A stretch of DNA of 64,000 bases from Sclerodactyla briareus (taxonomy: Eukaryota; Echinodermata; Holothuroidea; Dendrochirotida; Sclerodactylidae), in assembly GCA_026419785.1 (NCBI GenBank), contig JAODTK010005637.1, positions 1 through 64,000 on the forward strand, given 5' to 3'. Numbering within the stretch: position 1 is the first letter of the stretch; each line of letters starts with the position of its first letter. The notes beneath the pieces were generated by a model. That model saw nothing but the letters and a program-made list of their open reading frames with translations, was not told the DNA's origin and did not search any database. Position numbers and translations under genes: made by a program. Shown here in pieces: positions 38,384 to 44,259 of this stretch.

Positions 38384-39505
38384 TCTATCTATCTATCTAT
38401 CTATCTATCATCTATCTATCTATCTATCTATATATCTATCTATCTATCATCTATCTATCTATCTTCTATCTATCTATCTATCTATCTTCTATCTATCTAT
38501 CTATCCATCCACCATCCATCCTCCATCCATCCATCCATCCATCCATCCAGTCTGTAAACTTTTGCTTTTTGGGCCACAAAATGGTCATGCTTTGATGAAT
38601 CTCGACCAGACTTGGTCACAAATTTGAAGGTGGATCAGGGGGTCACTGCTATTCATGTATAAAACACTCAGGGGCTGTAAAACTGTAGCCTCATCTAGGA
38701 TGCTTTTAGATTCCAATATCATTATGATCTGCTATGAAGCCAATCCCCTAACTTCCCCATTCAAATCCCCGGTCAAGGTGGTTGAAACATCACTGATTGT
38801 CTCAGAGACTAGTGGTTCAAGAACCCACTGGTTTCGTTGTCTGACCTTCTTTTCTTGCTCCAATTTTTTAAAGTTCCATTCAGCCTTGCGAATCTACCCA
38901 TACTGTGGTAATTTATTGTTTACTTATTGTAAACTACCATTGAAAAAATCTTGACAACGATAGTATTAGGTCGATTTGTAACAAATACATCGGTTACGGA
39001 CGGCCGGCTTTTTTTTTTTTAATTTGCCCGGCTGATCACACGTTTTCTCCAAAAAGACATGATTTGAGTGCTGTAATTTTTTCTGAAGTTCTTGTAGATG
39101 AGTATTGAATAGGACATTAATTTTCAATATATATATTTATCTATGATCTATTTCCTGAATATTTCGAAGGCTGAATGAAGCTTTACACTGTGCTTCCATC
39201 CAGGTGTGTTTTATGAGAGCATAAACCTCTATTAGACTGAATACAGTATGCTTGAGCTTCCACTGTATCTCTCCTCCCTTTTTCAGAATCCGCCAGTGAG
39301 GAGGAGAAGGCTAAGCCCAAGGGCCCAGAGGCTCTCCGTCGGAGCTACGACTGCCCCATCTGCAACGACATTTCTCCCCTCCACTACTCAAGATCCTCAA
39401 GCCAGGAGGGACCATACTAGAGCAGAATCGGCCACAGCTCACCTGAATTGGTCTTTCTCCGGGGGAGTTGTTTGCTATTTACTACCACCTACACTTTATG
39501 AATAA
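679..39505 (+). CDS. DHX34: DHX34 orthologue, 3' part of gene (about 15 exons, start outside window)
   Basis: DHX34 is a DEAH-box RNA helicase that in other animals promotes UPF1 phosphorylation during nonsense-mediated decay (established knowledge). Exons read here, in order: 679-779, 4165-4312, 5627-5803, 7548-7608, 9291-9362, 11214-11325, 12181-12298, 14212-14305, 16234-16401, 18108-18221, 21377-21482, 28852-28970, 30385-30549, 32559-32752, 39287-39505. Their peptides follow the family's order: helicase motif [96 protein letters not shown], and a final CPIC zinc finger. The N-terminal and RecA1 exons are left of the window. Most exons contain a frame-breaking indel although splice sites and phases are kept. 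Identity is very likely; whether the copy is intact is uncertain. Confidence 0.92.
780..4164 (+). other. DHX34 intron with tandem array
   Basis: GTGAGA opens the intron and CCCTAACAG closes it. It holds a roughly 55-bp direct repeat at 798-850 and 3137-3190, the 600-bp tandem array between them, and unremarkable sequence at 3200-4164. No coding sequence was recognised. Confidence 0.7.
1360..3140 (+). repeat. Three-copy ~600-bp tandem array with nested half-units
   Basis: The phrase TTTTTGGCA...ACTGG..(A/C)(A/C)TGTTCATCA recurs near 1366, 1964 and 2573, about 600 bp apart. Between each pair is a related half-unit (near 1812, 2423 and 3010) with TTCATTGGAATGCAAT. Each unit also carries TTGACCT...CTGACCTCAATTTGACCT and AAGGTCATCAAAGGTCA. 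Units differ by many substitutions and small indels, so the array is old. Confidence 0.85.
4165..4312 (+). CDS. DHX34: DHX34 exon: second half of motif VI and following strand
   Basis: Begins GT CGA ACT GGC CCA GGA ([10 protein letters not shown]), completing motif VI. It continues with [29 protein letters not shown] and ends G-A-N-P-R-V. The last codon is completed by the next exon to give NPRVFPFIEPP, which matches the family and fixes the donor at 4313 (GTAAGT). Two single-base losses shift the frame inside the exon. Confidence 0.88.
4277..4600 (+). repeat. ~90-bp tandem repeat copying the exon end and its donor
   Basis: About 3.5 diverged units start with (A)ACACWTGTTATCACTGGGGA and include AGTGTAAGT. 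The first unit is the true exon end. Copies place donor-like GT at about 4404, 4488 and 4587. Units are 84-99 bp. Confidence 0.85.
5627..5803 (+). CDS. DHX34: DHX34 exon: FPFIEPP and winged-helix start
   Basis: Encodes FPFIEPPPT..., then [38 protein letters not shown] and, after dropping one base, LIMGTLFQ. This is the winged-helix segment after RecA2 in DEAH helicases. The VDVVIGKML stretch is the strongest DHX34 match in the window. The acceptor is CATACCAG; the donor GTGATT at 5804 follows CAG in phase 0. Small indels occur at the PPPT/METL boundary and before MGTLF. Confidence 0.93.
5804..7547 (+). other. DHX34 intron, no further feature recognised
   Basis: The intron is bounded by CAG/GTGATT and TTCTCACAG. 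Open frames at 6404-6664 and 7010-7379 are short, overlap in several frames, and show no family resemblance that I recognise. Confidence 0.5.
7548..7608 (+). CDS. DHX34: DHX34 exon: HA2 region (EPVL..IAA..VHSPF)
   Basis: A 61-nt exon after acceptor TTCTCACAG. It reads MTEPVL, then IAA, then VHSPFNQ in shifted frames, matching the conserved EPVLxIAAALSVxSPF segment of DEAH helicases. The frame is broken twice. The donor at 7609 is GTAAGG. Confidence 0.82.
7770..8400 (+). repeat. 57/114-bp minisatellite with TTGCACA...TGTGCAA palindromes
   Basis: About eleven ~57-bp units alternate in type, giving a 114-bp higher-order unit: one half carries GTTTTGCACAAACTGTGCAAC, the other TATGTGCCAATTGTGCAAC. 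The repeat creates long open frames on both strands, so these frames are not genes. It lies in the intron after 7608. Confidence 0.9.
8401..9290 (+). other. Rest of DHX34 intron, no feature recognised
   Basis: No exon seen. 'GGAAAAGTCATGAA' and 'GGAAAAGTCATTGAAA' near 8508 and 8591 suggest a short local duplication. The intron ends in a strong polypyrimidine tract, CTTTTTGCAG. Confidence 0.5.
9291..9362 (+). CDS. DHX34: DHX34 exon: [19 protein letters not shown]
   Basis: A clean 72-nt, 24-codon exon in phase 0. It starts TARKP, then [19 protein letters not shown], matching the HA2 end of DHX34 (family form LESDxGDPFTLxNxxNxW). Acceptor CTTTTTGCAG and donor GTATGA are both canonical. It is one of the few exons with no frame break. 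Confidence 0.94.
9730..11185 (+). repeat. ~104/88-bp minisatellite, about 14 copies
   Basis: The core phrase GTTGATATTCCATGCAATGG recurs at about 9781, 9885, 9973, 10081, 10184, 10288, 10376 and onward. Spacing alternates between ~104 and ~88 because some units lack the AACCGCTGCTTAGCTTAACT segment. The array is high-identity and fills most of the intron between 9362 and 11214. Minus-strand open frames of up to 174 codons inside it are by-products. Confidence 0.95.
11214..11325 (+). CDS. DHX34: DHX34 exon: SRK..LEEQRFY.MSKLK..HDLLK
   Basis: Starts VKVTEG in phase with the previous exon, then shifts to [17 protein letters not shown], a stop, MSKLKS, and shifts again to VHDLLK. The family has a similar RKWCRR...LEEQRxYE.xKLKxQFxDLL stretch. 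So three local errors or mutations occur in 112 nt. Acceptor TTACAG and donor GTAATT are intact. Confidence 0.85.
11420..11745 (+). mobile_element. tRNA-derived SINE
   Basis: TAGCCTAGTGG at about 11448 fits a pol III A box, and GTGGCTTCATGCC fits a degraded B box. Downstream are CCTTAGGCAAGATACTTTACCTC and a TGTAAAGCGCTTTGAGAC tail ending in TATTATTATT. This layout is typical of SINEs. Related copies lie at 20850 and, inverted, 55800. Confidence 0.8.
12181..12298 (+). CDS. DHX34: DHX34 exon: basic linker ([12 protein letters not shown]...KRKVLRLE)
   Basis: Reads [20 protein letters not shown] and then [19 protein letters not shown] without a stop, matching the lysine/arginine-rich linker of DHX34 that ends in RKVLRL. 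Acceptor TGGTCGTAG is weak; donor GTAGGC at 12299 is good. Confidence 0.88.
12299..14211 (+). other. DHX34 intron, no gene; poly-G run inside
   Basis: No exon recognised. A run of 19 G lies at 13636-13654. The open frame at 13221-13421 is chance-sized and has no recognisable relatives. Confidence 0.5.
14212..14305 (+). CDS. DHX34: DHX34 exon: DSLDI..EFKLSQ segment
   Basis: In shifted frames it reads DSLDI, then [10 protein letters not shown], resembling the family's D(V/I)xxxKFKLSH segment. Acceptor TCCCTGTTTAG and donor GTAAGT are strong. The frame breaks near 14255. Assignment rests on position and a short match. Confidence 0.68.
14306..14778 (+). other. DHX34 intron start with (CTGT)n
   Basis: No exon recognised. 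A CTGT/CTGTC microsatellite lies at about 14526-14612. Confidence 0.6.
14780..15720 (+). repeat. ~163-bp tandem array, decaying downstream
   Basis: Three clear units start at GGGTGAGTC near 14805, 14974 and 15133, each with TTCTGGCAGCTGCTA and a GGATGATCATGAACATTGGTT-like phrase. Weaker copies of the GAAYRGAT(T)GATGATCATGAAC part continue to about 15650. Confidence 0.85.
16234..16401 (+). CDS. DHX34: DHX34 exon: [18 protein letters not shown]
   Basis: [14 protein letters not shown] is followed, in shifted frames, by LYP and LAI, then by [14 protein letters not shown]. This matches the family's LLKLVLxxGLYPQLA...NSxRKDSDQxF. At least three single-base losses explain the shifts. The acceptor CCATAG at 16233 is one option; AGTAG at 16245 is another. 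The donor is GTATGA at 16402 or the twin GTATGA at 16394. Confidence 0.88.
16402..18107 (+). other. DHX34 intron with GC-rich dispersed repeat
   Basis: No exon recognised. It contains the repeat at 17135-17545 described separately. The rest is AT-rich sequence with no clear feature. Confidence 0.5.
17135..17545 (+). repeat. Dispersed repeat, copy related to 60560-60970
   Basis: It shares with the 60.6-kb copy, in order: AATAGGTGTC(C/T)G(C/G)CCGTTAA, CTCTACTCT, CCAGTAAGATTGCAGGGAAATCC, ACCACGCG, AAAAAAATCG, ATGACCGATT, GTTGAAAATAACG(G/A)TGAGCGATTT and a CCGCTTAA-like end. C/G-rich blocks differ most. It may be a terminal part of a DNA transposon; the family was not recognised. Confidence 0.7.
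18108..18221 (+). CDS. DHX34: DHX34 exon: [10 protein letters not shown]...[11 protein letters not shown]
   Basis: In one open frame it reads [38 protein letters not shown]. This matches the family's VFANSPExL...LSSKHQLLxFVS, leading into [10 protein letters not shown] of the next exon. The acceptor is ACACCCCACAG; the donor is GTAAGT at 18222. No frame break is seen. Confidence 0.9.
18222..19560 (+). other. DHX34 intron, no feature recognised
   Basis: Short overlapping frames at 18370-18656 on both strands have no recognisable family. C-rich stretches lie near 18979-19030. Confidence 0.45.
19560..20530 (+). repeat. ~320-bp repeat family with AGGTCA half-sites
   Basis: Units near 19600, 19930 and 20220 share GGCTTGTAA, ATAACTTGATCCCACCTGGAT-like, GATGAGCTCATACTTG and TTTTGGGGTCA. 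Four perfect AGGTCA half-sites at 19722, 19729, 19739 and 19748 give spacings of 1, 4 and 3. The same family occurs at 37300-38110 and 63540-64000. Confidence 0.75.
20850..21245 (+). mobile_element. tRNA-derived SINE
   Basis: TTAACTCAGTCGGTGG (A-box-like) and GAGTTTGAAACCCG (B-box-like) lie 40 bp apart. They are followed by CCTTGGGCAAGGCACTTTAT and a GCTCTGAGACC...ACGCTATAAAAAA tail. It is related to the copy at 11420. Confidence 0.8.
21377..21482 (+). CDS. DHX34: DHX34 exon: [22 protein letters not shown]
   Basis: In corrected frames it reads [32 protein letters not shown], matching the family's [20 protein letters not shown]...SLDTNGDCSR. The acceptor is TTTCTGTTTCAG; the donor is GTAGGT at 21483. 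At least three single-base shifts are present. The exon sits just before the DIRS-like element, which lies in the next intron. Confidence 0.87.
22408..24892 (+). pseudogene. Gag-like ORF of the DIRS-like element, frame-broken
   Basis: Open frames at 22408-22680, 23299-23802 and 24524-24892 probably belong to one damaged ORF. CPRC (22510-22521) and CDVC followed by APW (22545) give paired C-x2-C motifs, as in the N-terminal part of DIRS gag-like proteins. The middle frame is Arg/Ser-rich ([10 protein letters not shown]). The 24.5-24.9 kb frame has [18 protein letters not shown]. Several frameshifts and stops separate these parts. No enzyme domain is visible. Confidence 0.5.
25150..26095 (+). 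repeat. GC-rich degenerate ~30-bp minisatellite inside the DIRS-like element
   Basis: Units around GAGCCRTGGTC(G/T)GACTCTCCC repeat with heavy drift, for example GAGCCGTGGTCGACCTCTTC and GAGCTGTGGTCGGACCTTCT about 30 bp apart. The region is roughly 60-65% G+C. It gives spurious long Pro/Gly-rich open frames on both strands. Confidence 0.7.
26991..28370 (+). other. DHX34 intron after the DIRS-like element
   Basis: No exon recognised. The block at 27420-27560 (GATTTACTATTACTACATA..., CTTGTAATCTCATTGGTT) recurs at 28480-28620, so this stretch holds repeat copies. Confidence 0.5.
28365..28745 (-). mobile_element. Two tRNA-related SINE-like copies, inverted
   Basis: ATTCAAACCCACATCCTCC...GACAACTAGGTTATGT at 28378 and ATTCAAACTCACATCCTCC...GACAACTAGGTTATGT at 28640 are near copies. 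On the minus strand they read GAGTTTGAAT with AACCTAGTTGTC upstream, like degraded B and A boxes. Confidence 0.6.
28852..28970 (+). CDS. DHX34: DHX34 exon: [10 protein letters not shown]...LQLRAVW
   Basis: A fully open 39-codon exon, [20 protein letters not shown] then [19 protein letters not shown], matching the family's ADGWLELxLxD...LxLRARW. The acceptor is CTTACCTACAG. The donor is GTAACT at 28971, which begins a tandem array of similar donors. Confidence 0.92.
28971..29580 (+). repeat. ~80-bp G-rich tandem array beginning at the exon donor
   Basis: About eight units carry GGTAACTAATGGCCTAGTCAT-like sequence near 28970, 29056, 29136, 29226, 29305, 29388, 29456 and 29536, each followed by ATCATCTC.TCTGTGAAAGGGG. 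The first unit contains the authentic splice donor. Confidence 0.88.
29581..30384 (+). other. DHX34 intron, no feature recognised
   Basis: AT-rich intron sequence. The minus-strand frame at 29670-29987 has no recognisable family and is near chance length. Confidence 0.5.
30385..30549 (+). CDS. DHX34: DHX34 exon: [33 protein letters not shown]
   Basis: One frame gives [20 protein letters not shown] then AEF; the next gives [21 protein letters not shown] after a single shift. The family equivalent is a helical stretch followed by V.YSVRRLTxLEIQxLYVGP. Acceptor TTCTGATCAG and donor GTATGT at 30550 are canonical. Confidence 0.85.
30560..31045 (+). mobile_element. Two tRNA-like SINE heads
   Basis: At 30570 and 30977, GGAGTGAAAGTGGCT is followed by a tRNA-like stretch: GTCGTAGCGTGGCCGACTCG...GTTTCGAACCCC, and a worn copy, CGGTAGAGTGTCCGACCCG...GATCAATCCC. 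Acceptor-stem pairing is absent, so these are not functional tRNA genes. Confidence 0.65.
31046..32558 (+). other. DHX34 intron, no feature recognised
   Basis: No exon seen. It has a G-rich run at about 32031-32045 and is otherwise ordinary AT-rich sequence. It closes with CTTTTGCGTCTGCAG. Confidence 0.5.
32559..32752 (+). CDS. DHX34: DHX34 exon: [17 protein letters not shown]
   Basis: [21 protein letters not shown], then after one frameshift [20 protein letters not shown] and KEKLLG. The family has SPHPIRGGYxVTDFLxxNxL...D..SDCLRxFW. The donor is GTAGGT at 32753. A single-base loss near 32670 breaks the frame. Confidence 0.87.
32829..33482 (-). pseudogene. Unknown ORF cluster, frame-broken, inside a DHX34 intron
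   Basis: Three minus-strand frames follow one another: 33482-33279 (with [12 protein letters not shown]), 33274-33077 ([17 protein letters not shown]) and 33080-32829 ([19 protein letters not shown] and [13 protein letters not shown]). Together they read like one intronless protein of about 215 residues broken twice. I do not recognise the family. A diverged relative lies at 38990-39180, so it is multicopy: a mobile-element ORF or a retrocopy. Confidence 0.5.
33722..34042 (-). CDS. Unknown acidic ORF, minus strand
   Basis: A 106-codon frame starting [20 protein letters not shown], then [20 protein letters not shown]. The first ~80 residues look protein-like (acidic, balanced); the last 25 are hydrophobic and may be read-through of non-coding sequence. 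It lies upstream of, and in the same orientation as, the cluster at 32829-33482 and may be part of the same unit. Family not recognised. Confidence 0.35.
   Translation of the reverse strand: MARNQRAKEDMVGYMKNEDLQLELVYGCEDLDGYGHVQLDEGLVEVLTWTTGKAPLETKEDVVYYAPKDLQKTGKRNLLLVVCVKTAIYFPIFSCFPFSACISALP
34043..35780 (+). other. DHX34 intron, no supported gene
   Basis: An open frame at 34614-35099 (161 codons) overlaps a minus-strand frame at 34703-35128. Neither has a recognisable domain, and one frame of this length is about what chance would give in 64 kb. A G-rich run lies near 34402-34418. Confidence 0.45.
35785..37185 (+). mobile_element. LINE fragment (CR1/L2/jockey-like RT), 5'-truncated
   Basis: Across frames it encodes [31 protein letters not shown] and KFAADTQL, matching LINE reverse transcriptase blocks. 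The catalytic F-A-D-D motif reads F-A-A-D (36279-36290), so this copy is inactive even apart from its frameshifts. It ends in CACTAAACTAAACTA. It lies in the last DHX34 intron, same strand; a relative is at 41050-42655. Confidence 0.88.
37300..38110 (+). repeat. ~340-bp repeat family with AGGTCA half-sites
   Basis: Units near 37330, 37640 and 38030 share GAAGCTCATACTTGG(T/C)(A/G)TGTGG, CCTATTGTTTTGGGGTCA and AAAGGTCATTAGAGGTCAAAG (half-sites 4 bp apart at 37436). It is the same family as 19560-20530. Confidence 0.75.
38340..38560 (+). repeat. (TATC)n and (CATC)n microsatellite
   Basis: Roughly 170 bp of ATCT repeats with occasional breaks, then about 40 bp of CATC repeats. The Ile/Tyr/Ser-only open frames here are artefacts. 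Confidence 0.97.
38990..39185 (-). pseudogene. Diverged copy of the unknown ORF at 33.0-33.2 kb
   Basis: Aligned with 33045-33235 it shares GGCCGGC, CACACGTTTTCTCC versus CACACCAGTTTTCTCC, TTTGAGTGC.GTAATTTT, TTCTTGTAG and TCAAATATTTC versus TGAATATTTCGAAGGC, with many indels. Confidence 0.5.
39287..39505 (+). CDS. DHX34: DHX34 last exon: C-terminal C2H2-like zinc finger
   Basis: The exon opens [20 protein letters not shown] and continues DCPIC, supplying C-x2-C. After a shift, KILKHRRDHT-like sequence supplies the two histidines. DHX34 proteins end in such a finger (YHCxxCxKxFxFTPxExLxHxxxH). The frame from RRDHTRAES runs to a stop at 39503-39505; the single-base shifts make the exact end uncertain. 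The acceptor is CCCTTTTTCAG. Confidence 0.85.
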   Translation, partial: NPPVRRRRLSPRAQRLSVGATTAPSATTFLPSTTQDPQARRDHTRAESATAHLNWSFSGGVVCYLLPPTLYE

Positions 39506-39850
39506 GGAAGCCTACATAGTCTACTTTGCATTTTCAATTCCAATTGGAAAGGCCATAGAGGAAAGGTTAGTATGGGTGGATTGATGGACGGACAAACAGA
39601 TGACTGCCAATTATCCAGCCAGTCTACCGTACTGTACTAGAAGGTGGGAGATTTGGAAATTTTACCGGAAGTTATACACTTAACATGAAATGGGAGAGAA
39701 AATTTGAGAAATGGAATTTTATTATGGGCCATACTATAGACCCCAACTGGTGGAAGAGCCCTGTGTACCAAGTCATAGACCATCTGGCACAGACCAACTT
39801 ACCAGGTTCGGTGAGTTTTTTTACCCAACGGCACACACTAGTAATTTCAA

Positions 39851-40217
39851 TTACCCCAAATTATACCCTGCACCCCACCCCGCGCCATTGAACATCTGGC
39901 AATAACACAAAAGTCCGGGTTGGCCACCCCATTGCCTTTCTCATTGTGCAGAAGTTTCGTCTAAACTTGAGCATCTTGTGTTTGGGATTCCTTCAGAAAT
40001 TTCACTATCAAGATTTTGTCATACGACTTCAATCGTCGTTGTACTACTTGGATCGAGCTGTTTACAGTTGATCTCGCCCAATTCCATACGAGTATCCTTG
40101 CGGGTTATGTCTCCACCTGGAAAAAGAGGGGGGCGATGGGGTGGCCAACTCGGACTTTTTTTTTTATTGCCAGATGTTCAATGGCACGAGGGGGGGTGCA
40201 GCGTCCAATATGGGGAA
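39851..40217. mobile_element. 367-bp inverted-repeat element built from DIRS-like termini
   Basis: Left arm 39851-39940 and right arm 40130-40217 are inverted copies (CCATTGAACATCTGGCAATA..., AAGTCCG.GTTGGCCACCCCA). The same sequence forms the ends of the 21.5-27.0 kb element. The middle ~190 bp has no frame. No clear target-site duplication was seen. It lies 350 bp after the DHX34 stop. Confidence 0.85.
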
Positions 40218-41045
40218 GTCTCCATACAGTGAAGTTTTGTCGATTTTAGTGTGCGTTACACTGATGTGGGTGGCTAGATGGGTCCTGTGTAGTGTGTTGT
40301 CAGGATGTATTAGGATGGGCAGTCATGGTGATTTTCAAAAACAAGATTCGGTGCACAGTGTGATGATTATTGTAAAGCATTTGCACACGTAAGTATTCCA
40401 ATTTTACCGTGAATGTCAAACAGATGGAAAAACATATTTTATTGCGGCATGGAACAAGACATACCTTACGGCTATGTTATTGGCATGTTGATCCAACATC
40501 ATTGGGAACCATCCATTTGTCAATAACATTTCTGTAATTAACAATCCGGTATACAAGGTCCTATGCTGCTAATTCCTATGTTCCAGAAAATCGTAGAACC
40601 AAATGATTGAACTGATTGTTTTACAAAGTTTTACAATAAATTTCATGATTCTGAACGAAAATAGATGATTGCTTTGCTCTCCTACTTGAGATTTTAACTA
40701 CTGTCACCTTAAAGGACAGTCCGGCCAAAAATATTTAAATGTCATATGATTGTGCATTGAAAAATTATGCCAGTCAAACTTTGTTTCATGTTCATAGCAT
40801 ACTAAACTAAACTAACTCGTGTTAGAATCCTCGTGCATTTCTCTCTTATGTGAGAGGGAAGCAGAAAGTCAAGGACAGCATTGGTCCTTTGATAAGATTT
40901 GACTCGGGGGTGGGTAGGTAGTACAATCCGCGATAGCCAGGAATAGCTAAGGTTCTCATAATTCTTTCTCGTCTGTTTTTACTCATGAGAACTGGATAAT
41001 TTTGGTGACCTAGTTGTCGGGGTTTCTTCGCATAGCTATTGGTAA
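40218..41045. other. Intergenic, no gene; ACTAA-type repeat tail
   Basis: CTAAACTAAACTAACT at about 40803 resembles the 3' tail of the LINEs here. An AATAAA at about 40634 could be a poly(A) signal, but it is far from the DHX34 stop. Confidence 0.4.
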
Positions 41046-41049
41046 TATG

Positions 41050-42655
41050 GTGTGCTCGCCTGGTTTAGTAAAGGAGAACTGCAGAAGCTCAAAAATAATA
41101 AAGCTCCGGTCCTGCGGAGAGGAAATCCTTTCTTACTAAAATCTTTTCCCGACGAGTGTCTGTTCCTAGCTATTATTTTCAATAAGACTCTGCAAGGAGG
41201 TATTGTTCGGATGATTGGAGGAGAGCAAATGTTTTCCCTATTTTCAAGAAAGGTAAACGGTCTCTTCCTTGTAATTACAGGCCAGTCAGTCTTACTAGTG
41301 TGTCTGCAAGGTAATGGAATTAATCATCGGGATCATTATGGTTGATTATTTCAATGAGCATAGTCAGATTAGGGATTCTCAGCTTGGTTTAGGAAAATCG
41401 TTCGTGTTTGACTAATCTCTTGGAATTCATGGAAGATGTTACTGTTCTTTTGACAACGGCAATGCTGTCGATATATTTCCTGGACTTTCAGAAAGCTTTG
41501 ACAAGGTTCCTCATGAGCGTCTCTTGCGCAAGTTGGAGAGCTTTGGCATTGAGGGGAATGTCCTTAAGTGATTCGTGAGTGGCTTCATAAAAGGGAACAA
41601 CGAGTGTCATTAATGGGCGGTTGTCTTCTTGGCAAAAGATCACTAGTGGTGTTCCCCAGGGTCGGTTTTGGGGCCATTACTTTTTCTGACGTATATTGTC
41701 GATCTTGAAGTTTCTGTTCCGCCAGGGTTAAGAAATTCGCAGACGATACCAATTTGTTCAGGAGGTCGGTTTGAATGATGATGCTGAAATTTGTCCAAAG
41801 GAATCTGGATATAATTTCCGAATGGTCTTCCGACTGGCAAATGTTTTCAATGTCGACAAGTGCAAAGTTATGCATGATTGGTTTTCACAATCGCAACGCT
41901 TCCTTCAAGTTAAATGGCCAAAATATTCCGGAGGTGATTTCAGGGAAAAATCTTGGGGTTTGTTTTGATTCTTCTTCGAAACCTTCCAAGCAGTGTGCCG
42001 AAGCGGATAGAAGAGGTATTTGGATTCTTGGCTTAATTAGCGTCACTGCATGTCAGTTTTATTCCTTGAGAATGTATTGTTAGTCAGGCTGTCAAGCAAC
42101 TGATGAGACCGCACCTGGAAAATGCTGTACAAGTGTGGAATCCCTACTTTGCAAAAGACAAGCATGTTATCGAAAACGTTCAGCGTAGGGCAACTAGAAG
42201 ATTGCCTGTCTGGAAAATTTATCCTACGAGGGAGGATTAAGGCGTCTCGGTCTAACTACCTACCAATGAGCTGAGGCGAATTCGGGGTGACTTGATCCAG
42301 GTTTTCAAAATTGTCCATGGACTCGATGGCCTTCCTTCCACTACTTCTTTGAATTTTCCAATGTTACTGCAAATAGAGGCACTGTCTCAAGCTCGTGCAA
42401 TTGCTGCAGACCGGACATTCGTAAATATTTCTTCTCGCAGAGAGTGATCAATGAGTGGGAATTGTCTTCCTGAAAATATTGTTCTCTCTAAGAGTGTGAA
42501 TGCATTCAAGAACAGTCTTGATTTATTTTTCAGGAATCACATCAGGCAAATTATTTTAGTGGTTGGTTCATTTATCTTTCCTGGGATGTTGTGGCTCCGG
42601 GTTCCATTTATGAGGATTTTGTCCTTCCTGACCCTTATTCACTAAACTAACTAGC
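41050..42655 (+). mobile_element. LINE fragment (CR1/L2/jockey-like RT), longer copy
   Basis: It covers more of the RT: KLKNNKAP, NKTLQGGIV, ITGQSVLL-type finger sequence, [27 protein letters not shown] in corrected frames, GVPQG.VLGPL, and an intact F-A-D-D-T (41736-41750). It ends VNAFKNSLDLFFRN and CACTAAACTAACT. Frameshifts occur every 100-200 bp. It is the same family and strand as 35785-37185. Confidence 0.9.
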
Positions 42656-44255
42656 ATGTTCGGTTTATTAAAGGAGTTCGAATTTTTAATATTGATAAAT
42701 AATCACTGTTAAGTTGGCAATTTGCAAATGGGCAACATTTTCATGCTGTCATATCTACCAATTTTAACGGAAATGTTCAGAACTCCGTTTCCCTTATAGT
42801 TAGTAGATATGACCGTCACAAAAGGTTGCCAGTTTGCCAAATCAGCAAACTGTATGAAATTTGAGGAAGCCATATCTTCCCACCGCACCTGCTCTGAACC
42901 TCTGAATCCAAATGATATTGAAATTATTTGTTATTCATTCTCCTTAATAACATTATAACACTCAGAAGAGTAAATTCGCGGGAATTTCCCTTTAATTTAA
43001 AATGAAAAAAGTTTAAAAATAAGTACAACAGGAATGTTGATGGAAGGCTCTTTTGGAATGTATTTTGATGCTGTCAAATGAAGAAAAGAAAATGATGTAG
43101 GATTTTTTTTTTCTGAACAAAGACAGAAATAGTTAAAGCATTGACCTAAATGTTTGTAACTTGAACATTTACATATTTTTGTTAGAATTATCATGAGGCA
43201 CATTCTGTCCAAAAGGTATATACAATTTGTGCAATACGAATCAACAAATATGTGGGAAGTGAAGACATTCCGTTAAATTTGAAGAAGAAAAAAAAAACAT
43301 CAATGTATTGTTCAATTGAATAAAAATTATTGCTAATTGAAATATTAGGAATGAATGAATATATAACTATATTTTCCTATAAATATGTACATATTACTTG
43401 TGTTAAACATAGATCTATCTGTTACAATTTGAATATATATTAGTCTGTTTTTCTATCTGCTGTCGGATTAAAAGGATGAAAGTTTCCGATTCAAATTACC
43501 CAATCACATCTGCACGTCCCTATTTATATGAACACCAACTTTGATCAGTCTAATTATGTATGTGCTATATACATCTTACTGCACAAAATATTTCTTGGCT
43601 ACTAACAAATTTGATTCTCAAAACAGTGAGTAGGAAAAGGGAAATGGATAAATATGTGTAAGATTGTGTATCTTAAATATCAAACTTCACTTCAGCAATT
43701 GCAATTTTCCAGTACTAACTGGAAAAAGCTGGAAACTGGAAAGCTAAATACAAACATGCTTATTGAAATGATTGTAATAAATATAAAGAAAGGATGTAAT
43801 AACTATTCGAATGCAGCTATAGAAATATAATTGGCAGGAAATTGGTCATGACGGACAATATATAATCACATTTCTGGACTGGCACAACTATATTGCCTTG
43901 AGTTGCTTAGTTATTGAAGTATTCCTTAATATACTGCTTCTTTGTTGGCTAATTAAGGATTATAAACTTGGGGAAACCCAATGAATAGGAAAATTTTATT
44001 AATATGTTCTTGAATATATCGGGGAGTGATGTAACTTGGATTACTGAGAGATGGGTCAGGCCAATGGATCATGGACCCATTTCATTAAAATAAATATGAA
44101 TGAATAAATTTTCATTACTGTAAATGTCTGTCCTCTCTCAAATCTCTTTGATACTATAATGATCCTACTCATGAAGTTGAGGAAGGAAAGGAGAGACAAC
44201 CGCTGTTTGCTAATTTACAATATGTATATCTGGTGGATAAATTTGGGTACATTTG
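42656..44255. other. AT-rich intergenic region, nothing recognised
   Basis: No exon, repeat array or RNA gene recognised in about 1.6 kb of AT-rich sequence. Confidence 0.5.
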
Positions 44256-44259
44256 GGGC

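Noticed and set aside
38308-38595. Ile/Tyr/Ser-rich 95-codon frame
   Set aside because: Translation of the (TATC)n/(CATC)n microsatellite.
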